Shown here piece by piece: positions 1 to 12,000 of a stretch of 64,000 nucleotides of DNA (its first letter is position 1; each line of letters opens with the position of its first letter). Below the pieces are notes generated by a model, which was not told the origin of the DNA, ran no database searches, and saw only the letters and a list, made by a program, of their open reading frames with translations. The position numbers were made by a program, and so were the translations under genes. Location: contig JARKIF010000021.1 of the NCBI GenBank assembly GCA_029378245.1, positions 620,001-684,000 of the forward strand, written 5' to 3'. Origin of the DNA: Roridomyces roridus (Eukaryota > Basidiomycota > Agaricomycetes > Agaricales > Mycenaceae).

Positions 1-1965
1 ACATTGTGGGCCTCTCGTCGGCCTCTCGTCTTCTCCGCGATGTTAATGCCGCTCATCTTGTGCAACGCTCGAGTCTCAGCTCTCTGCGCTGAGGTTGGAA
101 GGTCAAAGCGATGGCGCGACGGGAGTGTAGGCAGTACACCGTATCTTGGCCGTACCTGTACTTTGTACTTCTTTAAATGCATATGGCTACTGGTAATCAT
201 GGTATCTTGATCTATGTATACAACTAGCCAAGATGATTCAGAGGGTTAGCTCGTCGAAGACGGCGGCAGCACGCCAGAGACGAGCGGTGTCCATCTGTGC
301 CGGAGTGCCGAATAGCCTTTTATGGTTAAATTAATCATTGATCGGGAGCACCCCGAATTCAAACTCAGATCGACCAGCCTGTCTATCGACAGTGAAGCTT
401 TCGATACGACAGGCTGGATTCGAGCCTAGCATGGAGAAATAACTGAACAGAAAATCCGTCATCAGAGTGTGACTTGGTCAAAAAGGCGGCGACACACAAA
501 TACCACCCGGGCATGGGGAATCGAACCCCAGTCTGCAAGCTGCACTCACTCCTTATCCAGAAGGACCCACCGAGGTTGTTGTGTTGGTGCATGACGACGG
601 AGTAATGAGGGGTTTTTTTTTACCTCGACGTCGTCATTGACGCGCGACAGTCCTGCCGATTCACCGCAACCACTACACTCGCCCATTGAGCTCGAGTTTG
701 TCAACACTCGGGGCAATTCAAGTGCCAAAAACGAAAACATGTTTTGGCCTACTCGCGTGGCGGGAATCGGACCCGCACACACTTGAAAGCAAGCATCCAC
801 TGCCAGAGACGATCCCTCCTCCGGAAACCAAACCGACCTTTATTACCGGCTCCACCTTTGCCCCACCGCGTCTTTTTCGATTTTTTGAACCGGTACCGGC
901 CCTTCAATTCAGAACTTTTTCGAGGAGCGAGAATCACCCTGCTTCCCATAATCATTGCTGTATGTAATCTCTTTAATTGAAAGTGAATTCCGGCACCGAC
1001 AGTGCGCAACAAATTATAATGATGCGTCCGGGGTTGATGCGTAGATAGGCGTAGAATTCAATTGGGCCTTTCTTTGTTCGGGCAGAGGAACTTTCTGACT
1101 GTAGTAGCACTGGCAGAGAATTTCTTTTGAGAAAACAGAAAACCACTCTAGAACAATCCGCTAGGACCTGGCAGGTCGAATCGGGAAAACATCGCACCGT
1201 GGTCGATAATCTTAGCCTTCAGGGTCGGAGTCGAACCGTGATCCACTGACTCTGGGGCTTGTGTTTCATTACGGATAGATGAACAACCCGAAATGTATAT
1301 TATATACGTACTTGCTGGGTTCTTTGACCCGACGCATCGGTCGTGCGCGTGAGGGGCGGCCTCGTGTTTGTGACGTATACGTACATACTGGCTCCTCCCT
1401 GCAGTGTTCAGAAGCTGGCGAAGCTATATGTAGCCTCATTTACTTTACATTGCACGGAGAGTTGGTCGAGAAGAACGTCCCCGTACTTTCGCGATCGGGC
1501 ATCCGGGCATCCCGGGCATCTCTTTTGAGTCTGCGTGCTTGTGACGTACTGTCTTCCTGTGGTTTAGCAAGTCAGGGTTCGAAATTGTTGGAGAGGTTTA
1601 CCCTGGCAGAAGAGACTTGAATAACGGAGAGGAACAGAAGAACGTACTGTCGGGCATCCCGGCCCCGCTGAAATTAAAAACAAGTCTAAAGTGCGACATG
1701 GCGTGGGTCCACAGAGAAACGAGGCGCGATGACTCGCAGCCGAGGACCGAAGATGATGCGGCCGGGCGCAATTGGAGGGGTCTAGACTCCAGACTGTGGA
1801 GGGTCTCTGCGACGCATCGGAACACAGTGTGTGCCGTGCCGGTGAAATATCGGCTGCTATTTTCGGATTTGCGATGTCTCGCACTTGCTGCAAACAACCA
1901 TCCATGCATTCCGCAGGCCTTCTTCAAATCTCTGCTCTCGACCACCATCAGCGGTACCCACCACC
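1..1965. other. Gene-poor left edge with tRNA-like debris
   Basis: I find no gene here that I can support. Three minus-strand stretches look like the 3' half of a tRNA (a T-arm such as GGGGTTCGATTCCCC): about 505-560, 755-800 and 1215-1255. None has a complete cloverleaf that I could fold by eye, so they read as tRNA-derived repeat remnants. Bases 1-92 on the plus strand form an open frame with coding-like codon use that ends at a TGA (90-92). It could be the last exon of a gene lying off the left edge, but it is too short to name. A strong hairpin sits at 374-417. Confidence 0.4.
374..417. repeat. Strong inverted repeat (hairpin)
   Basis: The left arm 374-389 pairs with the right arm 401-417, giving 16 base pairs with a single bulged C at 407 and an 11-nt loop. 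It lies in a gene-free stretch beside tRNA-like debris. It may be a transposon end or a recombination scar; nothing in the sequence assigns a function. Confidence 0.6.
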
Positions 1966-4900
1966 ATGGACGACACGTCCCCGTCGTCCTCCCCAACCCC
2001 ACCACCTAGGAGCGCTCTCAGAGGCTTCGCGATCGCTGCCACATGTACTGCAGCCATGGTAGTCAATGTGCGTAATCTGCGATGCCCCTCCTTCTCTACT
2101 CATCTCATGCTTCGAAGAACGCCAATAACACCTCGGTCGCCATCGCCCTACCCAGCATCGGCATGGACCTCCGTGCACACGCGACGACCCTGCAATGGCT
2201 CGTCTCAGCCTACGCTCTCTCCTCCGGCTGCCTTCTCGTGTTCTTTGGGCACATCGCAGACGTCCATGGCCGGAAACGCGTGTTCCTCGGAGGCTCCGTT
2301 GTCCTCGCCGCGTTTACGCTGGGCTGTGGCTTTGCGCAGAGTCAAAATGCGATGATCGTGCTCAGGACGCTGCAGGGCGTTGGTGGGGCGGCGACGATAC
2401 CAGCTGCAGTGCGTCATCCTTCTCCACAGTCGTTATCGCTATTGAGTGCTTCTATAGATTGGGATTCTTGCACACAATTTTCCACCCAGCGCAGGCCGCG
2501 CTCATGCTATTGCCTTTGCGTCACTTGCAGCTGGTGGACCTCTCGGAGCTGCGCTGGGAATGGTGCTAGGTGGTTTGCTCACACAACTCACGTCGTGCGT
2601 CGTGGTCCTCCTTCTTTATCTCATCTCACTGGGAACAGAGATACTTGGCGCGCGCAGTTCTTCCTGACGGCCGGACTCACGGTCCTGACGCTCGTCGCAG
2701 GCATGCTCTTCTTCCCAAACGATGCTCCCCCTTCATTCTCACCGACTGCTGCACCTCCACCGTCGACACCACGCCCATCCGCAGCGCCCACCGATGACGG
2801 CACAGGCAAAACAGCGGGGTATAGTAATACCTACCCACCGCCTCCTTCACCCACGCCTACGCCCCTCGTCGAACAGAGCACGAGGCACAAGACGGATTGG
2901 CTCGGTGTCTTTCTATCAACCACTGGGCTCGTCTTGCTTGTCTTTTCCTTGGGGCAGGGCGCGGGTCCCGGGCCGCCGCCGCCGATGAGGGCTGGGCCAC
3001 CGCCACCGCCGCCTGGTGGCGGATGGGCTGAGTTGGGGATGCGTGCGGATGTTGTTTGTGGGAAGGGAGGACGGTCTTGGCCCGGAACTGCACGGAGGCG
3101 GAAGGGGAAGGGGAAACGGGATGAGATGTGGGCGGCACAGGTTGTATTGGGTGAGCCTGCTGAGGCTGAGGATGGCGAAGAGGAGGCTGTTGAAGAGGTT
3201 GAGCTCGTGTTCGACGACGGCCTGGAGGAAGACATTGAACCGCACCATCCCCACGGAAGACCTCACTCTCGACCACCGCCTCCTCCACCCCGATTCGACC
3301 TCATGCGATGGCTTTTCGTCGCCCCTCCACCACGTCATCCTCCTCCTCCTCCACCGAGACCGCCGCCGTTTGGTTACCATCGCCGCCCGATCCCAGAATC
3401 GGACTTGACATCCCACGAGACGGACTTTGTCGAGATGTTGGATTCTGGTACCGGTACCGAGGATGTCACGGGCACCGTGGACACGCTTTACGAGGGCGAA
3501 GTGGATTTCGAACGATTTCAGCGACATTGTCCCGAACGTAGCAGACCCGGACGACACAGACATGGGCACCCACCACCGCCCCCGCCCCCACTTTTGCGAT
3601 GGTTGTTTGGTCACCCCCATCCGCATCCGCACCCACGGCAGGAAGATGGGAGTTGGGATTGGCCGCCGCCGGGTCCACCTGGTGGTGAGTGGAAGGGAAG
3701 CGGGGATGCGTGGGGTATGCCTTGTGAGTTTTCTCTCTCTCTGCCTCTCCCTTGATCCTCTTGTATTCAACCTCGAATTTACTCCCAGATATAATCGCAC
3801 TCCTCGCTCTCTCCATCGTTCTGCTTGGCATGTTTGCCCTATGGGAGATGTACCTGTCAAGACCGCGATCTTCGAGGACGAAAAATTCGTTCTTGGCGTG
3901 GGCGGAGGCGCCGCCTCTCCTCCCGCCTGCGTTGTTTGCGAGGGGGAGGGGGAGGGTAGGGGCTATGTATCTCGTTGCGCTGTTGCAGTTTGGGGCTTTT
4001 ATGAGTGCGTTATCTCTTGATTTTTGAACGCTGTTGTTGATTGATTCTTGCGTGCTGTAGCGTGGGCGTTTTGGGTGCAGCTGTACTACCAAATCTACAT
4101 TGGGCTGACGCCCGTGGGCACGGTGGTAAAGCTCATACCCATGTTCGTCACGGGCATTTTGTGTAATTTGCTCGTGGCTATCATCGCGGGGAGGATTCCG
4201 ACGGGGTGGTTACTCAGTGGGTCCCGTTCCTTCCTTTCCCTTCCTTCCCTCCTTTCCTTCCCTTCCTTTCAAATCCTGAACTCCGTCCGATATAGCCGCC
4301 GGAACCCTAACAACCACCATCGCACCCCTCCTCTTCACACTGATAATCCCATCGGCTTCGTACTGGGCTTTCGGCTTCCCTGCCGCCGTCTGTGTCGTCG
4401 TTGGTGTGGATTTTTTGTTTTCGGCTGGGATGATGTTCGTTGCGAGTTCGGTGGAGCCGGGGGAGCAGTCTGTGGCTGGGGGGATGTTTCAGACTATGAC
4501 GCAGGTGCGCGCCTCTTACTTATTTCTCTGTGTGAGGAGAGGTTTGTGGATGCTGAACTCTTTTGCTCTTTAGCTCGGGACGTCATTCGGCGTGACGGCG
4601 TCTACGATTGTGTTCAACCACGTACAGCAGTGGGATGCCAATGGTGGGGAGGGTGCGCTCAAGTCGTATCATGCGGCCATGTGGACTGGGGTCGCGTTTG
4701 GTGGTTTGGGTGAGTTTTTGCTTTCCTCCCCCTTCCTCCCCTTCCTTGTTGGAGCTGACTTGGTGACAGCTGCGATCGTTGCATTTGTTGCGTTTTGGGG
4801 TGTTCGCGTGCAGCCTCCGGGGCCGCCACCGTCGGTAGGGCCTACGCCAGCTCATCATGAGAACTTGGTGGCAGAGTCGAGGTCGAGGTCGGGTGATGAG

Positions 4901-4975
4901 GGGAGGGATTCTGATTCTCGTGTTGCGCAGGCGCTGGAGAAGAGTAAGAGGAGGGGTGATGGGGAGCAGGTGTAA
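1966..4975 (+). CDS. MFS drug exporter (DHA2-like) with a ~245-residue Pro/His-rich insert
   Basis: A major facilitator of the 14-helix drug:H+ antiporter type, predicted to export small molecules across the plasma membrane. Nine exons give an intact 845-residue frame: 1966-2067, 2118-2408, 2458-2594, 2639-3723, 3789-4004, 4061-4216, 4296-4504, 4574-4709, 4770-4975. The start lies in a good context (CCACCATGG). Early helices carry GHIADVHGRKRVFLGG, the MFS loop motif, and LRTLQGVGGA, the motif C region. The C-terminal half (GMMFVASSVEPGEQSVAGGMF) is typical of fungal DHA2 members. Between helix 7 (ends LGQGAG, near residue 286) and helix 8 (starts WGMPYIIALL) the family has a short loop. Here about 245 residues are inserted, with polyproline tracts, HPHPHPHP-like runs and an acidic patch. 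The reading frame is open throughout, but GC-rich bias opens other frames there too, so an unrecognised intron in the insert cannot be excluded. Confidence 0.85.
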
Positions 4976-5065
4976 GTCGGCGTTTAACGTTAAAATGGAC
5001 TCTATCTCTATTGTTTATTTAATTGTTAAGTTAATGTCATATGTGTTGTGTTTTTAGTCTGCGTT

Positions 5066-6700
5066 GAATGCCGGCTGCAGGAAAAATGGTCCAAAGAAAA
5101 GCTCCACAGCCCAATGTCAGGGTGGGGAATCGAACCCCGGTACGCGAGCCAATCATTCATGGATGTCACTCTCCTAACCTAACCTAAACACCTAAGCCTC
5201 GCTGTGTGCCATACACCGCCCTGATTCATTCTGGGGCTCTGCATGCTGTATGGAGTGTATTGCCAAGTCTGGTATCGACTCACGATTGCCTGGTCAGTGG
5301 ACTTTCAATGTTTCAACGTCGATTGCACCTCGTGGTTGAGTATGTATTTTTTTGCTTTCTGCGGATTGCGGCTTAATGCTCCTCTTCTACCGGGTTTCCT
5401 GCTAAGTCACATCGGGTGTGGTGAACGGCACACAGCGGGGACGCGCCTGAACTTCGATGAAAGGTTAGCGCTGCTTTTTTTTATCCGGTCCGTCCAGAAG
5501 GCAGCAGCCAGACCTCGGTGAGGTTTGGAAATTTACTGAGTTCAACACTGTTCAAGCGCACACAGAACAGAGTGCACACCGACGTCGCTCTATTAATATC
5601 TATCTCGAATACCAGGTTGAGTCCTCGGCACGTCGGAATGCACATAGATCTGCAGTAAAAACGGTCCACGTTGAAGACTTCGTATGTCAGGGTGGGGAAT
5701 CGAACCCCGGTCTGCGAGCTCGAGCTATTCTCTCTCAAATCCATCTTATCAGGCCTCGCTGTGTGCCATACACCGCCCTGATTCATTCTTGGGCTCTGGA
5801 TTGGTATTTCCAAGGCTATGGGAAGATAAACACGACTGCCTCGTCAGCGGAACTTGAACATCAATTGGACCTCCTCCGCGTCATATCATTCAGATCCTCG
5901 TCTGCGGATTGCAGCCTAATGTCCTCTACACTAACAGACACGGATTCCTTACATCGGGTGTGGTGAACGGCACACAGCGGGTAATCGTAGTCAAAGGGGA
6001 CTGTTTGCCTGCAGCCCGCAGTCCGGGGTTCGACTCCTCGCGCCTGAAATTTGCCAGCTGAGAAGAGGCGCTGCTTTTTTTATCCGGACCGTCCAGAAGG
6101 CAGCAGGTTGGTCAGCTTTCAAGACTTCTACTATTTATCAAGTTCGCCCACAGAACGGAACGCATCGTGCGACAGTGAAAAATCTGTGTTTTGCGTTTTA
6201 GTAGTCTGCGTTGGATGCGAGTTTGACCTCTCCGCGCGGCGGATTGTAGATCGGCAGTAAAAAATTTGCTCCCAAGGCTCCATATCAGGGTGGGGAATCG
6301 AACCCGGTCTGCGACTTCGAGTTATCCAAATCTCTGATATCAAGCCTCGCTGTGTGCCATACACCGCCCTGATTCTTCCTCCGCTCTGGATTGCTGCATG
6401 GATAATGGGGTCTTGCCAAATCTGATCTCGACTCACGATTGCCCCGTCAGCGGACCTTCAACATTTCAACGTACGTCGATCGCACCTCATGGTTGAGTAT
6501 GGATTTTGTTCTGCGGATTGTAGTCTGATGCTCCTTTTCTACACGCGTGGATACGGGTTTCTTGCAAAGTTACATCGGGTGTGATGCATGTGATGAACGG
6601 TACACAGCGGGTAATTGTATGCAAAGAAGAGGGAAATTCAACCGCAGTCCGGGGTTCGCCTCCCCGCACCTGAACCTTGAAATCCGGGTTTCGGTTTTTT
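5066..6700. repeat. Three tandem tRNA-related repeat units
   Basis: Three diverged copies of one ~450-bp unit start near 5066, 5648 and 6248, spaced about 580-600 bp. Each begins GCAGnAAAAA and then has a minus-strand tRNA-like module (for example 5688-5796: T-arm GGGGTTCGATTCCCC, and a D-arm-like end near GTGTGCCATACACCGCCCTG). About 150 bp later comes a plus-strand tRNA-like module (for example 5948-6055: GGTGTGGTGAACGGCACACAG, then GGGGTTCGACTCCTC). The first two units end in the same T-run followed by TCCGG(T/A)CCGTCCAGAAGGCAGCAG. The two modules in a unit therefore diverge from one another. This looks like a tRNA-derived non-autonomous element, possibly a dimeric SINE, amplified in tandem. 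Confidence 0.6.
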
Positions 6701-6779
6701 ACGAATCCGGGGTAGTTTCAAACCTCTTCAGAAGCGTCACCGTGCACGAATCAAGTCAGAGTCCGACACATTTACTCGG

Positions 6780-7170
6780 GTATGACACACCTTGGCACAG
6801 ATTTCCTGCTCGACCTTGATGTCGCTCTCAGTGCTCGTCTTGCGTTGACCAGAGCAAACTCAGCCCTGGCTTTCTCCGCCGACGCCCGCAGACTCTCAAG
6901 CTCCTGCTCGCGTTGCTCGACTTTGTTCTTCTCCTGTCTCAGTTCCTCGTCCTTTTTCACAATCGTAGCCCGACTTGACCCTGACTCGCTCTCAATGCCC
7001 TGAGGTGCCTCACGCAGCCTCCTCCGACCTCCGCAGATCCACGTTCTCCCGTGTTTTTCCTTCTGCACGAGCGCGATATTGAGCCGTTTCTAGTTGCTCG
7101 AGTGTCCACTGCCGCTGGAATGCTGGGGATGCTGGCGAGGGTCGCCGTCCATTGCAAGTCCATGGAAGTA
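6780..7170 (-). pseudogene. Coiled-coil gene relic
   Basis: Reading the minus strand from about 7170 gives two charged, heptad-like segments in different frames. The upstream one contains WTLEQLETAQYRARAEGKTR and ends at a stop. The downstream one contains KKDEELRQEKNKVEQREQEL followed by LESLRASAEKARAEF. Both look like a single long coiled coil broken by a frameshift, although a very short intron could also join them. No start and no flanking domain is visible. It lies between the tandem tRNA-related repeats and the truncated GH76 gene, so it is probably a fragment stranded by rearrangement. Function unknown. Confidence 0.3.
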
Positions 7171-7428
7171 TTCAAAAGCCATCCAGGACGGACTGGGCCT
7201 AGTGAATATATCTGACAAGGATTTTTCAAGTAACTTGTGAGTTTTGTGAACTTTCTTGGCAGGAGGGGCCTGACTCGTTCCAGCGTTAGTACAAAGTTGA
7301 TGGAGCGAAATTTCCGGTGCTGATTGTCTATTCCTGTGTAGATTGAAGAGACCCTGTCAGTTTTCTGCTCTTTCGTGAGCTCTATCAGCCACTTACTGGG
7401 CCACTGGCCACTCACCAGTTCATTCGGG

Positions 7429-9063
7429 CACGCAGCAACGAGTGCTTTCGTGGCGTACAAGACCCCGATCTTTCTCCAATACGCCGTCAAAGCGTGGACA
7501 CTGGGCCGTGCGCTTACCCTGTCGGCTAGAGATGTATCTGCCGGGAAAATCTCGACAAAGAACTTTACGATCCCCAAGGTTTGTCAGGATGGTGCGTTGT
7601 CGGCATGTCTTCTACTGAGAAAACGCTGAACATTCCTTTCAGCAACAATGACGGGTGGTACATTTATGGTTAGTCGAGTGCTTTCCAATTAGAAGCACAT
7701 ATTTCTTACTGCGTGCATACCAGTGGAATGACACGGGCGACGATACCGTGGGAGGCCTCTCTACCGGGTGAGTAACCAGAAACTTTCGCCGGCACCAAGT
7801 CACTTTGCTTATGTCGAAGATATTTCCTCTTGTGTGTGTTGCTATCAACGTCCGTTAAGATCTTGCTCACCTTCAACCAGGTTGTCCGCAATGCTAGCAG
7901 AAGTTACTACGAATTCCTCATATCTTCAAGCCGCCGAGGAAGCCGCCGCATTCATCCAAACACATCTATCCAACCCCGGCGGTTTCGTACAGGAGCAGAT
8001 GCAAATTCATGACCAAGACGCATGTTTCGTCTGGCCTTCCTCAGTTCCAACGAATTCTGGATTAATGATCGAGGGGTTATCCATCTTGTACTCCATCACC
8101 CGGAATACCACCGTTCTGGACAGGTGCGAGTTAATATATTCATCTTCGGCGGCTGCTGAGAATTCATACCAGTCTAAACCAGCTGTTGGAATTCGTGATC
8201 CCAAATCGTTTTTGGCAAGGCACAAATGGTGTTGTGGCGGAGCCAGGCCAAAGTAAGCATCAATTTCGATGGCAAGTCGTGATCTCCGAACATACTACAG
8301 GTTCCGATTCCAATGGAACGAGCGGGGATATGAACCTCCTCCAAGGGCTCGGAGCAGCCTACATGCGGAACGTAACCACAGCCGCGATGCGTCAGTACAT
8401 AGGGGCATATATCGGAGTTCAAGTTTGTGTTCAACCAGCCGTCTCAAATCTATCTCACGCATTTCGCAGTTCAACGCCATCCTCGATCTGGCTACGACAG
8501 GCGACTCTAACATATACGGAGGGTCCTGGACTGGTCCACCGAGCTCCAAGTTCCTCGGCGGCAACCAGACGACTGCTCTCAGTGTGCTGATCGCTGCCAT
8601 TGACATTGATGTTGGCGTTGCCGAATCAAACACTTCGAGTGCCTCCTCCTCACCCTCCCCATCCACACCTCTAACAAATCCGAATGCAAGTGGCACAGGT
8701 TCGAGCAAATCATCACATCATTCGTTAGGTGCGATCCTGGGAGGCGTCTTTGGTGGACTGGTGGCGTTTGGTGTGGTCGGAGCATCTCTCTTCTGCTTCT
8801 ATGCTCGCCGACGGCGAGCGCAAGATCAAGCAGAACAAGAGAACCTCGAACCATTTACTTCCCTATCCAGCCCCACAATGTCCGAAGTTAGGGCCGGAGG
8901 ACCGGAACAAAAACGAGGGAACTCAAGGCGTGAACTTGGCGGCTTGTCGAATGAGCCGGCTCCAATTTTGGGTTCGAGCACTGGGATTTCTTCAGGAGCG
9001 CACAGCGCTGGCCAGGAGTTGGACAGTGCGAATTCAGAGCTGCCTCCGGGATATACCGCTTGA
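7429..9063 (+). pseudogene. GH76 (alpha-1,6-mannanase family) gene, 5'-truncated
   Basis: The translation matches the C-terminal two thirds of fungal GH76 enzymes, which act on alpha-1,6-mannan or glycan backbones. Landmarks in order are FGHAATSAFVAYK, DVSAGKISTKNFTI, TMTGGTFMWNDTGDD-VGGLSTG, SAMLAEVTTNSSYLQAAEE, NSGLMIEGLSILYSITRN, a W-Q-G-T-N-G-V motif, GDMNLLQGLGAAYMRN and SNIYGGSWTGP. A Ser-rich linker, one membrane helix (AILGGVFGGLVAFGVVGASL) and a basic cytoplasmic tail follow, as in membrane-anchored members. Splice sites are consistent from 7429 to the stop at 9063. The signal peptide and N-terminal region, which in this family normally hold the catalytic aspartate pair just before the (W)G-AA-AY segment, are missing: upstream is repeat sequence. 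It is probably inactive unless distant exons exist. Confidence 0.7.
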
Positions 9064-12000
9064 ACTGTTCAAATAGCAAGCGCAGCAGGATGCAGCAGGG
9101 AGTAGGAGGAGCGGGCAGCTACCGATAATAAATGCAATAAATATTATTCAAAAAGCGAATATTCTACAGATGGGATGAGAATCCCAGATACGGCCAGAGA
9201 AAGCGCTGAATTCCTAACGCTGGGTCTGGCCATATCTGGGATTTCCGTAGATTCCGATACGGCACGATTTCCCCAGATAGCTTGAGTGTACTTGGTCTCA
9301 TGACCCAGCTCTTGCACCGCGGACTTGATTTGATCCCTTCGAGTAACGATATCGATCATCAGCGGTCTCACGCGCGAGCCATGTCGCCGTGGCATTTTTC
9401 TTATATATTTCGGCCTCCTAAAAAGTGAACCGCTTCCTCATTTTTTTCGAACGGTTGCACAGTGCTGGGTGGTCACCGTTGGCAAGGACTCTGGTCAAGT
9501 ACCCCGCGCTTTCTCCTGGCTGGGCAAGATCCGCAAGGAGCTCTCGACGCACCATTCCCTGATCAGATCTTAACGTCAACGTCCTCGGACCCGGTTCTCG
9601 AACTCACTCTCCTGTCATTCGTGCTGAATCAGGCACGCGTCATCACTATCATTCCTGACATACCACCATCATCCAAACTGAAAGTCGCCGAGGACACCCC
9701 ATTTCCTCCCTCAAGGCCGCATTAGCCCTCCACTTGAGCACTTATACTGCCTCACACACACCTGGCAATGCGAGCCTCGGGGACATGGGCAAACCCTCGA
9801 CTTCACTCCCTCAGTTTGTCGATGCACGACCGTCACCCGCCGCGACGACAGGTAGTGAGCGGGATGGTACTCATCCTGCGGCTAGACTGTGCCTTCCCGA
9901 GCGGCGAGTAGTCATCCGAGCCACGGGCGCCTTCTCGAACTCCTGAGGGCCAGGGTCGAAAAAAAACTTTTCGACCCTATATCCGAAATTCCGATCCCGA
10001 TGCCCCCTTGACGAGAGTAATATATTTGCAACTGTACCCGAGGAGTTCAAGCGCGGCGGTACCTGATTGGCATTTAATCTGACTGAATTGCACGGAACTG
10101 AATGGTCATCGGTCACCGTCTGCACATCTCCTTCAGCGGATAGTGTGAATACATAGCGTGGTTGACAATTGGCTGCCACTTGGGGTTCAGGTTGATGGAT
10201 TGCAAAGTTTATATATCGCAAGCTTGAATTGCCATTTGATCCTCGGAGGCACAAGCTTGTTCTATCCCAACCACTCAGGAACCTTACGGCTCAGACAGAC
10301 AACGTTCACAGGCGGTTCAACTTATCTTTCCTTATTCCCGCCCGAAAGTCTACAACACGTTGTAGTCATGGCAAGCCTATCATGTGGTTCAAATTCGAAG
10401 ACCTTCATTGTGGGGACAAAATCACTGTTTATTCTTCGATCCCACGGAAACCAACCTCCAGCTATATTCATGCAAAGACGAATGCTCATGAACATTGAAA
10501 TAAGAATCAATATCAAGTACATACAACTTATTGGCGAAAGCAAGGAAAAGAGGTGCCACTTGCACAAAATGGAGGGAATAGCAGGCTGCGTTGGTCAATC
10601 GACTCTAGCAGTTCAAATAGCTTGCATAAACATACCATCATGCTCACGAACTCGGAACAAGAAGTTTTTGCCCAGCATTGATGACAGTGATGCAATCGAA
10701 CTGGTTTATAAGCGCAAGCCGACTTGTGGTTCAAAGTTGTTTGAACACTTATTTCCCGCTCCAGTGTCCTGGCCCTCTTCAACTACAGACTGGGATTGTG
10801 TTGCTCCGAACTTTGTGGATGACACCAGCCTCAGGAGGACAAACGACAAGTTCACACATTGGCCAAGCAATGCACCACTAATATTTAAAGATGGGGCCGT
10901 CGCCGGCATGTGTATGCGTTTGAAATTCCTGGACTTTTTATGGTGTTCAAACCGTGGGTTTTTCGAAGCTGATCATTCCAGTTAACCATGGTGCCTCGTT
11001 TCGTTGCCTGGGTTCTACCGTGGGGCATGGGGATTCTCATGGGTAGGAATGCACACCGTACCCGTCACAAACCGTTTGACGGCCGTCCGTACACGGGTAC
11101 GTACCCGTACCCGTCCGGCTCTTGATCGAACAAATGTACGGGACGGGTACGGGACGGCAACATTGCCGTCCGTCCCGTCAATCTGCGAGATTGACGCGCC
11201 GTCTACGGGTTGGCGTCCGTGTGGGTCGGATCAGACGGAATTTCGCGAAATCGCGAAATCGGTCCTGGACTCCTGTATCTCGAAAGAATTGGCAGGACGA
11301 GGTGGTCATTCAGACGTTTACCAGTAGCTTCTTCATCTCGTATTGCCGCTTCTGGATCAATTACAAGGTGCATCGAAACCAAGCGATATGTCTGTTGGAT
11401 CATTTCACACCAACGTCACGCCATACTTATCGCAGCGTGTTTTCAGCAAATTGAGACGGAGCGTACTTACGTCCAAGATCCCTCGCAGAGATTGCGGATT
11501 GGGTCGGCGTGTTCCGCTACCTGGCCCCTGGGCAGGCAGGGAAACGAGCCATGTCGTGATTGATTCGGAAAGCCATGGAGTGTGAGGAGGCGTGTGCATC
11601 GCTTGGCGTTGTAGGATAGGATGTGCACAAGATGAATTGAAACCCCAGTGAGACTGGAATGTGGGAATACCCACGACAGCCTGAGCGGCCGGGAACCGTC
11701 AGTAAGGTGTACCGTGCGTGGCGACTCGCGACTCGCGAGTAGTGATCGCCACGGGCCTCCCGCGGGTACTGACGCTGAGACCCGTACCCGTACCCGTGAG
11801 CGCGGGTGCGGGTTCGGGTCAAGGGGCAGCGGGTGACCAGTGACCCGCAGTACCCGCGGCATCTTTTCAAACTGGTGTTGGCGTTAGATGGCAAAGGTAT
11901 GCATAAAATGGCAGAGTATGCTTACAGAAGGTCTACATCTGCGCGCAGCTCAAGATGAGCGCATTTTCAACCGTTGCCGAATTGAATCAACTGTTGCTGA

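Noticed and set aside
2831..3860. Long minus-strand open frames opposite the MFS gene (for example 2916-3860).
   Set aside because: They mirror the GC-rich coding strand and show no domain; they are shadows of the MFS gene.
6957..7577. 206-codon minus-strand open frame opposite the GH76 start.
   Set aside because: Its translation is not protein-like, and the plus strand encodes clear GH76 sequence.
10158..10985. 275-codon plus-strand open frame in the gene-poor region.
   Set aside because: No good start, domain or codon bias; it probably occurs by chance.
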